Assembly (NCBI GenBank): GCA_000531095.1
Contig: HG799469.1
Location: 316,570 to 380,569, forward strand
Length of the DNA: 64,000 nt
Reading direction: 5' to 3'
Origin: Gemmata massiliana
GTDB lineage: Bacteria > Planctomycetota > Planctomycetia > Gemmatales > Gemmataceae
A model generated the notes under the pieces. The model was not told where the DNA came from. It made no database searches and was given only the letters and a program-made list of their open reading frames with translations. Made by a program: the position numbers and the translations under genes. Positions 55,614 to 64,000 of the stretch are shown here, piece after piece. The first letter of the stretch is position 1. The number at the start of each line of letters is the position of its first letter.

Positions 55614-56924
55614 TTATATGCCTGCAATTCCTAATCCTTGTGTGATCATTTTGATGAACATAAGGCCGAAAATGCCAAGTAAAGCAATCCGTCCAAACCA
55701 CCTGCTGCTCACGCAATGGCGCTCAGCTAGTGTCGGGGCTGCTTGATCGAGTATGATCGAAGCGAGACCCAGAATTAGGTAGGTTGGGATCACGAAGTTT
55801 CGCGTCAGCGAGTAGCAACCGGCTGCGTAACCCACGACCGCAGCAAAGGTAAAGTGTCGCGACTGTATGGCCCAAGTGGGTGCTAAAACTCCTCGACCAA
55901 TTTGGTCGAGCAGGCGGGCGCTGATGTAAAATGTAGCCAAGAACGTGCCGCCACCGAAAACGCCGAATTCGACATAAGCCTGAACAAATGAGTTGTGAGC
56001 AACGTGTCCTGTCTCTGCAAGGAACCACCCCATTCCAAGACCTGTTGGAATGAGTAGTGGTTGGGCAAAAATGGTCGTCATTCCTTCGGCCCAGAACATC
56101 AGTCTCTGGTGCGCTGTGCCCCCACCCGAGATGTCGCCTTGTCGCCCCCCGATTGCGGCAAGAATAAGTATTGCCCCGGTAGCTGCCAAGGGCAGAGATC
56201 TGGGGCCGCCGTAGCGAGAGTATAAATAGGCGGTGCCACCGGTCAGGATCCCTAGCAATCCGCCCTTAGAGTAAGTATCCAGAAGTGCGTAAACGAACAA
56301 AGGGATTGGGAGTGCCCACACGGCTAATCCAATCGGCCCGTTTCGATTCGTCGTCAAACAATAGATACAGCAGAGAATACCTAAGCCTAGGATAAGACAA
56401 AGATCATTGGGGTCGTTGAAAACTCCACCACTCACCAAGCGAGGAAATTCGTATCGCTCGCCGGAGGCCGGATCGATTGCGCCCTGCATACATGGCACGA
56501 TGCTTGGAAAATGGGCGATCCCATAGTGCTGAGCGAGAGCGATTGCGGTTAGCATGCCAATTAGTGCAACTAGAACGCCGACAAATGTGCGGAACCGTTC
56601 AGGGGTGTCAACAACGGCGATCAGCAGAAAATAATACAGAACGACTTTTGCGAATTCTGGACCGAACTCGAAGAACGCCTCGCCGATGCGCCCGTGCGCG
56701 ACAAAAGAAATGATAGTTGATGCGAAAAACAACAGCACGCAAACCGCCACCGGGCGCTGTCGGAGAGAATCGAGCGTCAGTAACCGCATGAGTTGCGGGA
56801 GCGACAGCATCACACACGGGACGATAACGAGCAGGTACAGTCGTAGCCCCGCGAGTTCCGGGAACAAATCATCCGGGCGCAACAGCAGGACCGCGTTCAG
56901 GAGCAAAAACAGGACGAAATTCAT
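55614..56924 (-). CDS. O-antigen ligase/polymerase family membrane protein (Wzy-like)
   Basis: The ATG at 56924 overlaps the upstream stop (ATGA). The 436-residue product has about 10-11 membrane helices and a long periplasmic loop near residue 290, with GTAHQRLMFWAEGM and LIPTGLGMGWFLAETGHVAH just before NSFVQAYVEFGVFG; this arrangement is typical of Wzy polymerase/WaaL ligase (O-antigen ligase) proteins. It should link repeat units into a chain, with Wzx adjacent. Confidence 0.85.
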   Translation of the reverse strand: MNFVLFLLLNAVLLLRPDDLFPELAGLRLYLLVIVPCVMLSLPQLMRLLTLDSLRQRPVAVCVLLFFASTIISFVAHGRIGEAFFEFGPEFAKVVLYYFLLIAVVDTPERFRTFVGVLVALIGMLTAIALAQHYGIAHFPSIVPCMQGAIDPASGERYEFPRLVSGGVFNDPNDLCLILGLGILCCIYCLTTNRNGPIGLAVWALPIPLFVYALLDTYSKGGLLGILTGGTAYLYSRYGGPRSLPLAATGAILILAAIGGRQGDISGGGTAHQRLMFWAEGMTTIFAQPLLIPTGLGMGWFLAETGHVAHNSFVQAYVEFGVFGGGTFLATFYISARLLDQIGRGVLAPTWAIQSRHFTFAAVVGYAAGCYSLTRNFVIPTYLILGLASIILDQAAPTLAERHCVSSRWFGRIALLGIFGLMFIKMITQGLGIAGI

Positions 56925-57736
56925 TGCGCCCCGCCGCACGAGGAGATGTCGCTTTCCGCGAGTGAACTTTCACGCGCGCTGGTAACCGGATCGCCACGGA
57001 GAAGAGTTTCGATCTCAGCGGGGGGGGGCGTCTCGCACTCTGCCAAAGGGTTCGGGAGCCACACGGCCCGGCGCACCCGAGCGTAAGAGAGCCCGCAGAG
57101 GTACACGACGGTCCCGAGCATGATGCGGAGGTCGAGCCCGAAGTTCCCATTCTCGACGTAATAGCGATCGAGAACGAGTTTGGTTTGAACGGACTCCAGG
57201 GACGAGTCCGCCGGTAGCTGAATTTGTGCCAACCCTGTTACGCCCGGGCGGACGCGGTGTCGTTCCGGGTACCCCTCGATTTCCGCGGACAGGGGCACGA
57301 CGAATTCCGGGCGCTCCGGGCGCGGCCCTACGAGGCTCATATCACCTCGAATCACGTTCCAGAGTTGTGGAAGTTCGTCGAGGTGCAGTTTGCGGAGTAC
57401 CCGCCCGACGGGTGTCACACGGGCGTCGCCTTTGCTCGCCCACTGCACTCCCGTTTTTGCCTCGCAATTATTTGCCATCGTCCGGATTTTGTAGATCCGG
57501 TAGAGCTCGCTGCCTCGCCCCACACGAACTTGGGAGTAAAAACCGGGACCGGGGGAAGTCAGCCGAACGATCGCCCAGAGAACCAAAATTACCGGAAAGA
57601 CGAACGGAACGAGTGCGCAACCGAATGCGACGTCGCACGCGCGCTTCGTCCGGCTTTCGGAAACGGAACCCAGAGGAACGGCGCGAGTAAGGATTGACGG
57701 CGCTCCAGGGGGGCACTGGTGACTTTGGGCGACCAT
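56921..57736 (-). CDS. initiating undecaprenyl-phosphate sugar phosphotransferase
   Basis: The 271-residue product is a short (monotopic) bacterial sugar transferase: a membrane segment about 33-59 ([20 protein letters not shown]), then [49 protein letters not shown] followed by GPRPERPEF, and [14 protein letters not shown]. It lacks the extra four N-terminal helices of WbaP/WcaJ-long types. It transfers a sugar-1-phosphate from UDP-sugar to undecaprenyl phosphate, starting the glycan. It overlaps the polymerase gene by four bases. Confidence 0.95.
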   Translation of the reverse strand: MVAQSHQCPPGAPSILTRAVPLGSVSESRTKRACDVAFGCALVPFVFPVILVLWAIVRLTSPGPGFYSQVRVGRGSELYRIYKIRTMANNCEAKTGVQWASKGDARVTPVGRVLRKLHLDELPQLWNVIRGDMSLVGPRPERPEFVVPLSAEIEGYPERHRVRPGVTGLAQIQLPADSSLESVQTKLVLDRYYVENGNFGLDLRIMLGTVVYLCGLSYARVRRAVWLPNPLAECETPPPAEIETLLRGDPVTSARESSLAESDISSCGGAQ

Positions 57737-57795
57737 ATCGTTCGATCCAATTGACGGGAGGATGAGCGATTAAAAGTACAGGGGCGGGCTCGCCG

Positions 57796-58455
57796 TCACT
57801 CGGACGGGGCGAGCGCCTGATTGAAGTCGGGTATGGCCCGTTGAAGGAACTTGTGGCACGAACTCACGTTCTCCTCACGTGATCCGGCGACGAACTGCCG
57901 AATCACGTACATTTTGTACAGGGCGGGCGCACGAGCGAGTGATAATCGGGGGTTATTCGGGGCCTGCCACGTGTGCCCGTCGCGCGACCAGGTCCAGTAG
58001 ATCTCGAGTTGAGAGGGGACGATCCCCGGCTTCCCGAACCGGGCTACCCGAAACGTTCCCGTTGTTCCATCGTCCCATTTCATTTCCTGTGTCGCCGCGT
58101 CGGCTAATTGCCGGTAACCCGCGCCGGCGTAGCACACGTCCGGGGTGTGCACACTGATTGGTCCGCCGCGCCCACAGACCAAGAGAACCGATACCTCTTC
58201 TCGCGTTTGCGAGTTCTTATACACACGAAACGCCCACCCTCTGATCCCGGCCCGGGCCATATCGTTGGCTTCAAGCGGAACATCGGTGCCGTTCCAGTCC
58301 CCCACATTAGGGGGCACCTGGGGCAGGCGCTCGATCGCGCGCTCGAGATGCGGGGAGGTGCCCCATCGGTCCGTTTGGATCCCGTGGACTGCACCGGCCG
58401 CGCCCAAAATCACGGCGCACAATAATAACGGTCCGATCGTGAGTCGCACGGTCAT
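57796..58455 (-). CDS. exosortase-associated EpsI-like protein (DUF3485)
   Basis: The 219-residue product has a signal/anchor (MTVRLTIGPLLLCAVILGAA) and the EpsI/DUF3485 features: LPQVPPNVGDWNGTDVPLEA near 47, VSVLLVCGRGGPISVHTPDV followed by CYAGAGY near 85, and IYWTWSRDGHTWQAPNNPRL. EpsI-type proteins occur next to exosortases in PEP-CTERM loci and are exported to the periplasmic side. It overlaps the Wzc-like gene by four bases (ATGA), and the exosortase lies upstream of that. Confidence 0.88.
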   Translation of the reverse strand: MTVRLTIGPLLLCAVILGAAGAVHGIQTDRWGTSPHLERAIERLPQVPPNVGDWNGTDVPLEANDMARAGIRGWAFRVYKNSQTREEVSVLLVCGRGGPISVHTPDVCYAGAGYRQLADAATQEMKWDDGTTGTFRVARFGKPGIVPSQLEIYWTWSRDGHTWQAPNNPRLSLARAPALYKMYVIRQFVAGSREENVSSCHKFLQRAIPDFNQALAPSE

Positions 58456-60692
58456 TCCCTTTCAGTGGTAACCGGGCTCGCGGAAATGGCCGGTGCTGGG
58501 GTGTGCTCAACCGGGTCGACGGTGCCGTACCCGTGCGTGTACGCGTGAGCCGCGTGGCGCACGCCGTTTGCTATCACCCCGGTTACTTTAGCCCGGACGG
58601 CTTGGAGGCGAGTTACGGCTTCGTCCACGAGCGCGACTTGGCTGACGCCCATCAAAACGGAAACGACCACCCCGTCCGCCTCACGTGCGAGCAGCAACGT
58701 ATCGGACACTAAGAGTAGCGGTGAGGTGTCCACAACCACGAAATCAAACTCGGCTTTGAGTTGGTCCTTGGTCTCGCGCCAGCGGTCGCCGACGAGCGCG
58801 TGGCGCGTGGCCAGGGTCCACTGGCCGGCGGTGAGGGCCGAAAGGCCAGGAATTCCGGTCGGGCGAACGGCCTCCAGGACACTGGTGCTTCCCCGGAGGA
58901 TCTCACAAAGGCCCGGTGCCAGCGGGGCATCGAACACGCGGTGCGCGGTCGGGGACCGGAGGTCCCCGTCGACGAGCAATGTGCGGAACCCGGCTCGGGC
59001 CAAGCTGATCGCCAGATGCCCCGTCAAAGAGGTCTTCCCTTCGCCCGAAACGGCGCTCGTGACTACCAGAACACGCAAGTCGGGTTCGTCGGTGCCGTGT
59101 ACCAGCATCGTGCGCGTGGCGTCGATGGCCTCGACGAGCGAGGGGGGCGGTGCGCCCGGTTTTCCCGATTCTTGGCCGGCGGCAGGTACCGTGCCGAGCA
59201 AGCGCACGCCGAGGGCTTTCGTGACGTCGTCGGTGTCGGTGACGCGCCGCGCCCGGGTCTCCAAGCCGATGGTACCCGCGAACCCGATCCCGAAAACGGC
59301 GAGGGCCGCGAGTACGGTGTACTTCAGCCTCCGGTTCCCCTCGATCCCGGTGACGATGAACGGCTCTTCCGAGCAGGTCACTCGCGACGGGGCGCCGAGT
59401 TCCACTTTCAGACGTTCGATCGTTTCTCCGAGAGATTGGTTTAGCTTCTCTGTTTGCCCGATCGAAAATTGGATCGTGCTTAATTCAATTTTGTAATCGT
59501 TTGTTTGGGATATTTTTCTTAGTATGTTGTCGTGTTTTTCTTTGGCGAGGGCGAACCGCTTCTCCAATATTCTGATCTGTTTTCGGGTTTCGGCGCGGCG
59601 CAGGATCTCTTGCTGGGCGTGTTTCTTTTGAACCTCTCTCGCCAGCGTAGTCCCCAGTTCGTCGCGGTGCTTGTCCCGCCTCAATTCTGCGGCTTTTAGG
59701 TCGTCTTCGGCTTTGATAACTGTGGGGGGGCGCTCGCCTTCTTGGTACCGTTCTTTGACCTTGTTCAATCGCTCCTTCGCTGAGGCTGCGGCCTCAGCAA
59801 GCTGCTTGAGTTGGGCGTCTTGGCGTATTTCGGCATCGATTTGGGCGCGCAACTCGGCCGGGGAAAGGGGCGGAACGATTTCGACGACCCCGAGATCCCA
59901 CGGCAGCGTCAACGCGGCCCCTTCTTCGTCCAACGAATTGATCCCGATTTTCGGGGTTGGCTTCGCCAATTCGAGGTTTTCTCGGGCGTTTTGCAGGTCC
60001 CGTTGAGCGAGGCGGAGTTCGTCACGAAGGAACGAGTCGAAGGTCATCAGCGTGGCTTCGTCTTTTGTTCCCAGTGCGGCAGCGATCGTGTCAATTTGCT
60101 TGTGGAATTTCTCTAGTTCCGAGCGGTACCCCCGTTTCGTTTCTTCCAGTTTTTGTAAGCGGCTCCATTTGGCCCCGTTGTCACGCAGGTCGACATCGGC
60201 GAGGTACGCCGTCTTCAGGTGCTCCAGAATGATTTTCGACTCTGTGGCGTCGTCCCCTTCGAGGGACACGCGCATGTACTCGCTGTTGGCCGGTGCGTCG
60301 ATCTTGATCGCGTGGTCCAGCCACGCGACCGGGTTGGGGCTCTTTCTGACGATCGCCAGGTTCTCGACGGCGGGAACCTTGATCACATTGTTCAGGGTCC
60401 GCTGTCGCTTGATCGTAGCAATCTGGGACGCCCGGTACGAAACAAAGTTCGCCTGTCCGTCCGCTTGTCCGAGGACCGAAGGGGCCTGGGCCGAGACGTG
60501 AAACACGGTGGCTGCGGTCGCCTTCGGGAGCGGGAGAAAGAGCCAAACCGCGGCCCCCGTACCGGCCGCGAGCAGCGCGACCCCGAGTAACGTGAAGGGG
60601 CGCCGCTTCACGGCGTTGAGGATCGCCCGGCCGGTCAAGCCGCTGGCTCGCTTTTCGGGGGGGGGCTGCCCGTTGCTATTTATTGGGGTCAT
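58452..60692 (-). CDS. Wzc/GumC-like chain-length protein with BY-kinase-type ATPase
   Basis: The 746-residue product has two membrane segments (about 33-54 and 457-477), a long periplasmic coiled-coil region between them (Wzz-like), and a cytoplasmic ATPase: Walker A SGEGKTS (Lys553), A-prime TLLVDGDLR (Asp575/577) and Walker B FVVVDTSP (Asp655). The C-terminal tail has few tyrosines (at about 718 and 722) and not the cluster usual in Wzc, so full tyrosine autokinase function is uncertain. It would set chain length and connect to the export pore (gene at 33882). Confidence 0.93.
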   Translation of the reverse strand: MTPINSNGQPPPEKRASGLTGRAILNAVKRRPFTLLGVALLAAGTGAAVWLFLPLPKATAATVFHVSAQAPSVLGQADGQANFVSYRASQIATIKRQRTLNNVIKVPAVENLAIVRKSPNPVAWLDHAIKIDAPANSEYMRVSLEGDDATESKIILEHLKTAYLADVDLRDNGAKWSRLQKLEETKRGYRSELEKFHKQIDTIAAALGTKDEATLMTFDSFLRDELRLAQRDLQNARENLELAKPTPKIGINSLDEEGAALTLPWDLGVVEIVPPLSPAELRAQIDAEIRQDAQLKQLAEAAASAKERLNKVKERYQEGERPPTVIKAEDDLKAAELRRDKHRDELGTTLAREVQKKHAQQEILRRAETRKQIRILEKRFALAKEKHDNILRKISQTNDYKIELSTIQFSIGQTEKLNQSLGETIERLKVELGAPSRVTCSEEPFIVTGIEGNRRLKYTVLAALAVFGIGFAGTIGLETRARRVTDTDDVTKALGVRLLGTVPAAGQESGKPGAPPPSLVEAIDATRTMLVHGTDEPDLRVLVVTSAVSGEGKTSLTGHLAISLARAGFRTLLVDGDLRSPTAHRVFDAPLAPGLCEILRGSTSVLEAVRPTGIPGLSALTAGQWTLATRHALVGDRWRETKDQLKAEFDFVVVDTSPLLLVSDTLLLAREADGVVVSVLMGVSQVALVDEAVTRLQAVRAKVTGVIANGVRHAAHAYTHGYGTVDPVEHTPAPAISASPVTTERE

Positions 60693-60752
60693 GGGTTAAT
60701 CCACTTTCGAGATCGCTTGGTGCTCGCACCCGGGTGCGGGGGTCTGATCGCG

Positions 60753-61613
60753 TTACGCAACGGCTTCGTTCGGCACGTGAAGAATCGCGCGCTTTAGAAC
60801 GAACAACTCGCCCAAGAGCAGCAACAGCGCGAGCGGCATCATCAGCCACCCGGCCAGGTCGTGAAACACCACACGTGCCCATTCGCCGCGTTGCAACTCG
60901 AACAAGACGCCCGTGAGACTGATCCGAACGACGTTCGCGGCAATCGCAATGGGGACGGCGCTTGCTACTATGAGTATTCGTTCAAACGTTCTTCGTTCGG
61001 CGAGGATAGCCACCCCGGTCGAGAGCGCGAAAAACGTCATCAGCATGCTCAGGCCGTTGCACGCTTCAACCACCCCGAGCCGGCTATCGGTCAGGATGAT
61101 GATGTTGCCTTCGGACACGGCCGGGACGCTGAGCGTCTGGAGGACGTAGGTGCTGGCGTGCGTGGCCGCGCGCTGGAGCGTTCCCCCTAGCATCATTTGG
61201 ATTTGGTAGGGGAGGGGGATCATAAATGCCAGGAACAGGATCGCGGGGCCGGCCCAAATCAGTGCCCGGCGCCCCCCCGCGGCTCCCGTGAGGCCGGCCA
61301 GAACAACGAGGAACGAGCCCGCGTCGAGCCACGATTGGTAGAACGCGTAGCCCGCGAACCGCAGGCCCACGCCGAGAAGAACTAACGCGCTCCCCCACCA
61401 CCGGGAACGGAAGTCGGTAGACGACAGCAGTTCTCTGCGCCTCCAGAGCAGAAAACCCGCGAACACGGGAACCAGAAAACCGTGGGAGTACTGTGGGTCC
61501 GTGGCCCACCGTTCGCCAATGGCTTCGAGCGTGTCCCAGTATGCCCAACCCAACAGGGCAAACGAGACAACAGCCGATAGCAGAAGCGATCGCTGGGCGG
61601 GGTTAGAAAACAT
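60753..61613 (-). CDS. xrt: exosortase
   Basis: The 286-residue product has about 8 membrane helices and the exosortase active site: Cys185 in VVEACNGLSM, Arg230 in AANVVRISL and His251 in FHDLAGW. An extra QYSHGFLVPVFAGFLLWRRR near 41 is a family mark. Exosortases cleave C-terminal PEP-type tails and attach the protein to the cell surface. The order xrt, Wzc-like, EpsI-like, sugar transferase is the usual exosortase/polysaccharide layout. Candidate substrates in this window have PAPAG tails (genes at 15436 and 39584). It could be of the planctomycete XrtU type, but this was not verified. The leader at 61614-61800 has stable stems. Confidence 0.95.
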   Translation of the reverse strand: MFSNPAQRSLLLSAVVSFALLGWAYWDTLEAIGERWATDPQYSHGFLVPVFAGFLLWRRRELLSSTDFRSRWWGSALVLLGVGLRFAGYAFYQSWLDAGSFLVVLAGLTGAAGGRRALIWAGPAILFLAFMIPLPYQIQMMLGGTLQRAATHASTYVLQTLSVPAVSEGNIIILTDSRLGVVEACNGLSMLMTFFALSTGVAILAERRTFERILIVASAVPIAIAANVVRISLTGVLFELQRGEWARVVFHDLAGWLMMPLALLLLLGELFVLKRAILHVPNEAVA

Positions 61614-61642
61614 GAAAACGAGCCTGCCAAGTTTAATTGTGG

Positions 61643-61772
61643 GCCGGACTAAGCCGCGTTGTTGCTGCAGGTGTTGCCTGGTCTTTTTTGAGTGATTGCA
61701 GTTGCGGTTGTTGGTATTGTGGCGACTGCCAAAATTGCTGAGCTTCTTGTGGCAGTCGTGTTTTAGTCCGGC
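61643..61772 (-). promoter_or_regulatory. structured leader of the exosortase operon (candidate)
   Basis: GCCGGACTAA (61643-61652) pairs with TTAGTCCGGC (61763-61772), enclosing a second stem: CGACTGCCA (61723-61731) with TGGCAGTCG (61750-61758). This lies 30-160 bases before the exosortase start. It would form in the 5' leader RNA of a long operon. No known riboswitch class is recognised. Confidence 0.4.
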
Positions 61773-62102
61773 ATTAATTGTACCGTTGCGCCGGATTGCT
61801 GTAAGTCTAGGTTTCTATAGTGTTTTCGTTGTCGCAAGCAGTCTGGCTGTAATGTTTTGATTGTTCGTTGCAATTTGCCAAGTAATGGTTCCGAATAAAA
61901 AGAAAAAAGTTGTGTGGAGGATGTGTCGTTAGGCGTGCAAACTATTGGGAGAATGGTGTTTCAGAACAGTCGAGGGGTAAGGTGTCGCAAGAAATGAGGG
62001 TGCTGTGGTGTGTATGGAGCGTCATGGTGGTTTCCCAAGTTGTTTGAGTGGAATGCAACTTGAAATGAAGTCTCATCCCGCACCGGGCGTCATGGGACAT
62101 GT

Positions 62103-62122
62103 AATTTAGTGGCCACTAAATT
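62103..62122. promoter_or_regulatory. 20-bp perfect palindrome
   Basis: AATTTAGTGGCCACTAAATT is perfectly self-complementary without a loop, 490 bases upstream of the exosortase start on its strand and before the IS630 remnant. It could be an operator for a dimeric regulator or a mobile-element remnant. Confidence 0.45.
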
Positions 62123-62467
62123 GGCGTACAACCCCAAAAAACTGTCGGCGCGGAAAAACGAGATCGCTTTGCTGTTTCTTTGTGGCCTCAACTTTGGAAC
62201 AGCGTATTTTGAGGTGCAGATCGGTGATGCTTTAACCACCGAATTGACATGTCCACGGAACCAATTGCCGACACTGAATTGCCCGGTGGTGCCACGATTG
62301 TCGCTGACCGCCATCGGTTTGATGGGTAATCACTCCAGTGGGGTGCCCTGACACGCGATGCTTGAGGTGACGCACTTGGTACGGATGTTTCGGTGCATGA
62401 GAACGGTTTGATGCCCCGCAGGAACGCAGTGCTACTCAGCTGAGGGCGTAGTTGTAAGTTGTTGGGT

Positions 62468-63480
62468 ATGAGGAGCAAAGGAACGGCGGTGGAGTTGGAG
62501 GCGCGTCGCCTGCTGGCGGTACAGCGTGTCGCCGAGGGGTGGTCGCAGAAGGATGTGGCCGCGTTCTTGGGTGTGCACTGGGGCACCGTGGCCCAGCACT
62601 GGGGCCGCGGGGACCAGGGTCTGAAGGCCAAGCCCACACCCGGGCGCCCGGGGCTCTTGACCGGCGCCCAAGAGTGCCAGGTGCTCGGGCGGCTCGGCCG
62701 ATCCCCGACCGAATACGGGTTCGATACGGACCTGCGGACCGCGCGCCGGGTTGCCGAGGTGATCCACACGCGATTCGGGGTCCGGTTCCACCCGAGCTAC
62801 CTGCGCGAGTGGCTCTCGGCGCGCAACTGCTCCCCGCAGAAGCCCGCGCGCCCGGCCCGGCAACGGGACCAACCGGGGATCGACCGGTGGGTGGCCCGGG
62901 ACTGGAAGCGGATTCAAAAAAGGCCCGGGACGCACGCGCCCACCTCGTCCTGATCGACGAGGCCGGGTTGTTCCTGAACTCGCGGGGGCGCCGGAGCTGG
63001 GCTCCGCGCGGGCGCACTCCGGTGATCCGCGGGGACGGGGGCGGCGCCACAAGGTGTCGGTGATCGGGGCCGTGACCGTGTCGCCCCGGACCCGGCGCCT
63101 CGGGTTGTACTTCGCCAACCGCATCGACGGGTACTTCGGGGCCGGTGAGGTGGTCGCGTTCCTCCGGAACCTCCTGCGGTCGCTCTCGGGGAAGGTGCTC
63201 GTGGTGTGGGATGGTGACTCCAATCACACACACACAAGGGTCTGGTGATACGCGCGCTCTTGCGCCGCAATACACGGGTGCACCTGGAGCGACTCCCGCC
63301 CTACGCACCCGAGTTGAACCCGGTCGAACTCGTGTGGAGTTGGTTGAAGTACGCCCAACTGTCGAACTTCGTTCCCCGAGATCCTCGACCGGCTCATCCG
63401 ATTGAAGTGTAACGCCGCCTTGTTGAGAGCGCTCTGGGATGGCTCCGAACTCCCTTTCCCAGAGCCTCCAAACGGGTAGC
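62468..63480 (+). pseudogene. IS630-type transposase, decayed by four indels
   Basis: The start at 62468 (MRSKGTAVELEARRLLAVQR) gives a typical helix-turn-helix N-terminus (SQKDVAAFLGVHWGTVAQHW). Reading then shifts frame four times: at the A6 run 62916-62921, at the G5 run 63037-63041, in a (CA)6 repeat at 63225-63236 and near 63374-63380. Following all four shifts gives the DDE parts: LVLIDEAGLFLNSRGRRSWA, VVWDGDSNHTHKG and LPPYAPELNPVELVWSW, with a stop at 63478-63480. The A6 run is a place where IS elements commonly use slippage; the other three break the gene. No terminal inverted repeats were confirmed. Confidence 0.82.
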
Positions 63481-63543
63481 TTTGCTTACATTCTGGACAG
63501 TAGTGATTTAGAGAGACGCATTTTGCCGTGGGTTCATAAGTAT

Positions 63544-64000
63544 TAGACTCGTTGCAAAATAGCGGGGTCTGGCTATTCGGACGGCATAACGAATTATGAG
63601 AAGCTGGTTCGGAAGTCGTCGTTCTTTCGCGCGTTTACGGGACAAACTGCCGGCGCGTTCGACAAGCTCCTGACCGATCTGGAGCCGGTGTGGCTCGCTC
63701 GAAAGGCGAAACAATCGGCGAACCGGCCTCGGCAGCGCAAGCCCGGTGCCGGGCGCAAGGCGAAGCTCCGGTTGGCCGACCGGCTGTTGCTGACGCGGCT
63801 GTACTACCGGGCGTACATCACGCAGGAGTTCGTGGGATTCTTGTTCGGCGTGGATAAGGGAACGGTGTCGCGAAAGGTTCAGGAACTGAGCCTGTGCATG
63901 ACCGGTGTGTTCCGCATCCCGGAGAACAAGGTGCGCATCGATCCGGGCGACCTCGAAGCGGTGTTCGTGGACGCGACCGAGCAACCCGTGAATCGCCCCA
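63544..64000 (+). mobile_element. IS5-type insertion sequence, left part
   Basis: It begins with a sequence (AGACTCGTTGCAAAAT) that resembles the ends of IS5/ISL2-type elements and contains the start of the transposase gene. The right end lies beyond the window. It follows the IS630 remnant directly, so this is a small pile-up of insertions at the edge of the exopolysaccharide locus. Confidence 0.6.
63595..64000 (+). CDS. IS5-type transposase, partial
   Basis: Translates as YEKLVRKSSFFRAFTGQTAG, then LDRL-type helix-turn-helix (LYYRAYITQEFVGFLFGVDK, GTVSRKVQELSL) and VFVDATEQPVNRP, which holds the first catalytic Asp of the DDE-4/IS5 endonuclease family. The frame is open from 63547, but no ATG, GTG or TTG stands in a natural position before YEKL; the true start is uncertain (ATA at 63586 or 63559). 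The rest of the protein is beyond the window. Minus-strand frames here are shadows. Confidence 0.75.

Larger units (their letters stand above)
61614..62467. other. non-coding leader and AT-richer gap
   Basis: No gene is well supported; frames at 62090-62351 on both strands lack family features. It holds nested inverted repeats (61643-61772), which would form the leader of the exosortase operon, and a 20-bp palindrome at 62103-62122. The composition is visibly less GC-rich than coding sequence nearby. Confidence 0.5.

Noticed and set aside
62090-62351. Two opposite frames of 74-80 codons before the IS630 remnant
   Set aside because: No family features; the plus frame would start inside the 20-bp palindrome.
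63508-63984. 158-codon minus-strand frame over the IS5-type transposase
   Set aside because: The plus strand carries clear transposase motifs; the minus frame is a shadow.

Overview
The window reads as a chromosomal segment of a Gemmata-type planctomycete (Gemmataceae). The evidence is strong GC bias, DUF1559 pseudopilin-like and PQQ/WD40 secreted proteins, two ECF sigma factors fused through a membrane segment to WD40 propellers, a Hanks-type kinase with an extracytoplasmic lectin-like tail, two tandem copies of a Gemmata-type small paralog family, and an exosortase-linked exopolysaccharide locus. No tRNA, rRNA or CRISPR array was seen.

Left part (1-33.3 kb) is a mixed housekeeping/accessory region with genes on both strands. 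In order: the start of an EamA-type transporter (minus); two hypothetical genes; a small secreted protein; a secreted S9 (DPP-IV-like) peptidase; a periplasmic rhodanese; an alpha/beta hydrolase next to a lipoprotein and a DUF1559 protein; sigma-WD40 fusion 1; a secreted ankyrin-PQQ protein; a secreted protein with a PAPAG-type C-terminal anchor; sigma-WD40 fusion 2 (frameshifted); a ceramidase-like protein; two tandem Gemmata-type paralogs; a membrane kinase (frameshifted) translationally coupled to a membrane-anchored protein; two glycosyltransferases around a secreted protein; glmS; a GNAT; and a double-FHA protein. Intergenic gaps carry several near-perfect palindromic elements whose arms are themselves hairpins.

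Right part (33.3-61.6 kb) is one long minus-strand exopolysaccharide/exosortase locus. From its promoter-distal end upward: a small secreted protein, OPX (Wza-like) export lipoprotein, giant TPR protein, PAPAG-CTERM protein, deacetylase-like protein, GT2, hexapeptide acyltransferase, nucleotide-sugar dehydrogenase, UDP-GlcNAc 2-epimerase, GT, phosphodiesterase-like protein (frameshifted 3' end), two GT4 enzymes, OafA-like acyltransferase, two GNAT/FemAB-like proteins, Wzx flippase, Wzy-type polymerase/ligase, initiating sugar transferase, EpsI-like protein, Wzc-like chain-length/ATPase protein and exosortase. Several junctions overlap by 1-4 bases, so this behaves as one or a few operons. Together they would activate and build a glycan on undecaprenyl phosphate, flip and polymerise it, export it, and sort C-terminally tagged proteins to the surface. 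The stretch 51.4-56.5 kb is visibly richer in A+T, as expected for an exchangeable glycan cassette.

Right end (61.6-64 kb) is a non-coding leader/AT-richer gap, a decayed IS630-type transposase with four indels, and the start of an IS5-type element running off the window.

Four loci contain apparent frameshifts, several at homopolymers or short repeats. Either assembly indels or real slippage is possible, and the affected genes are annotated as broken but with the joined product described.
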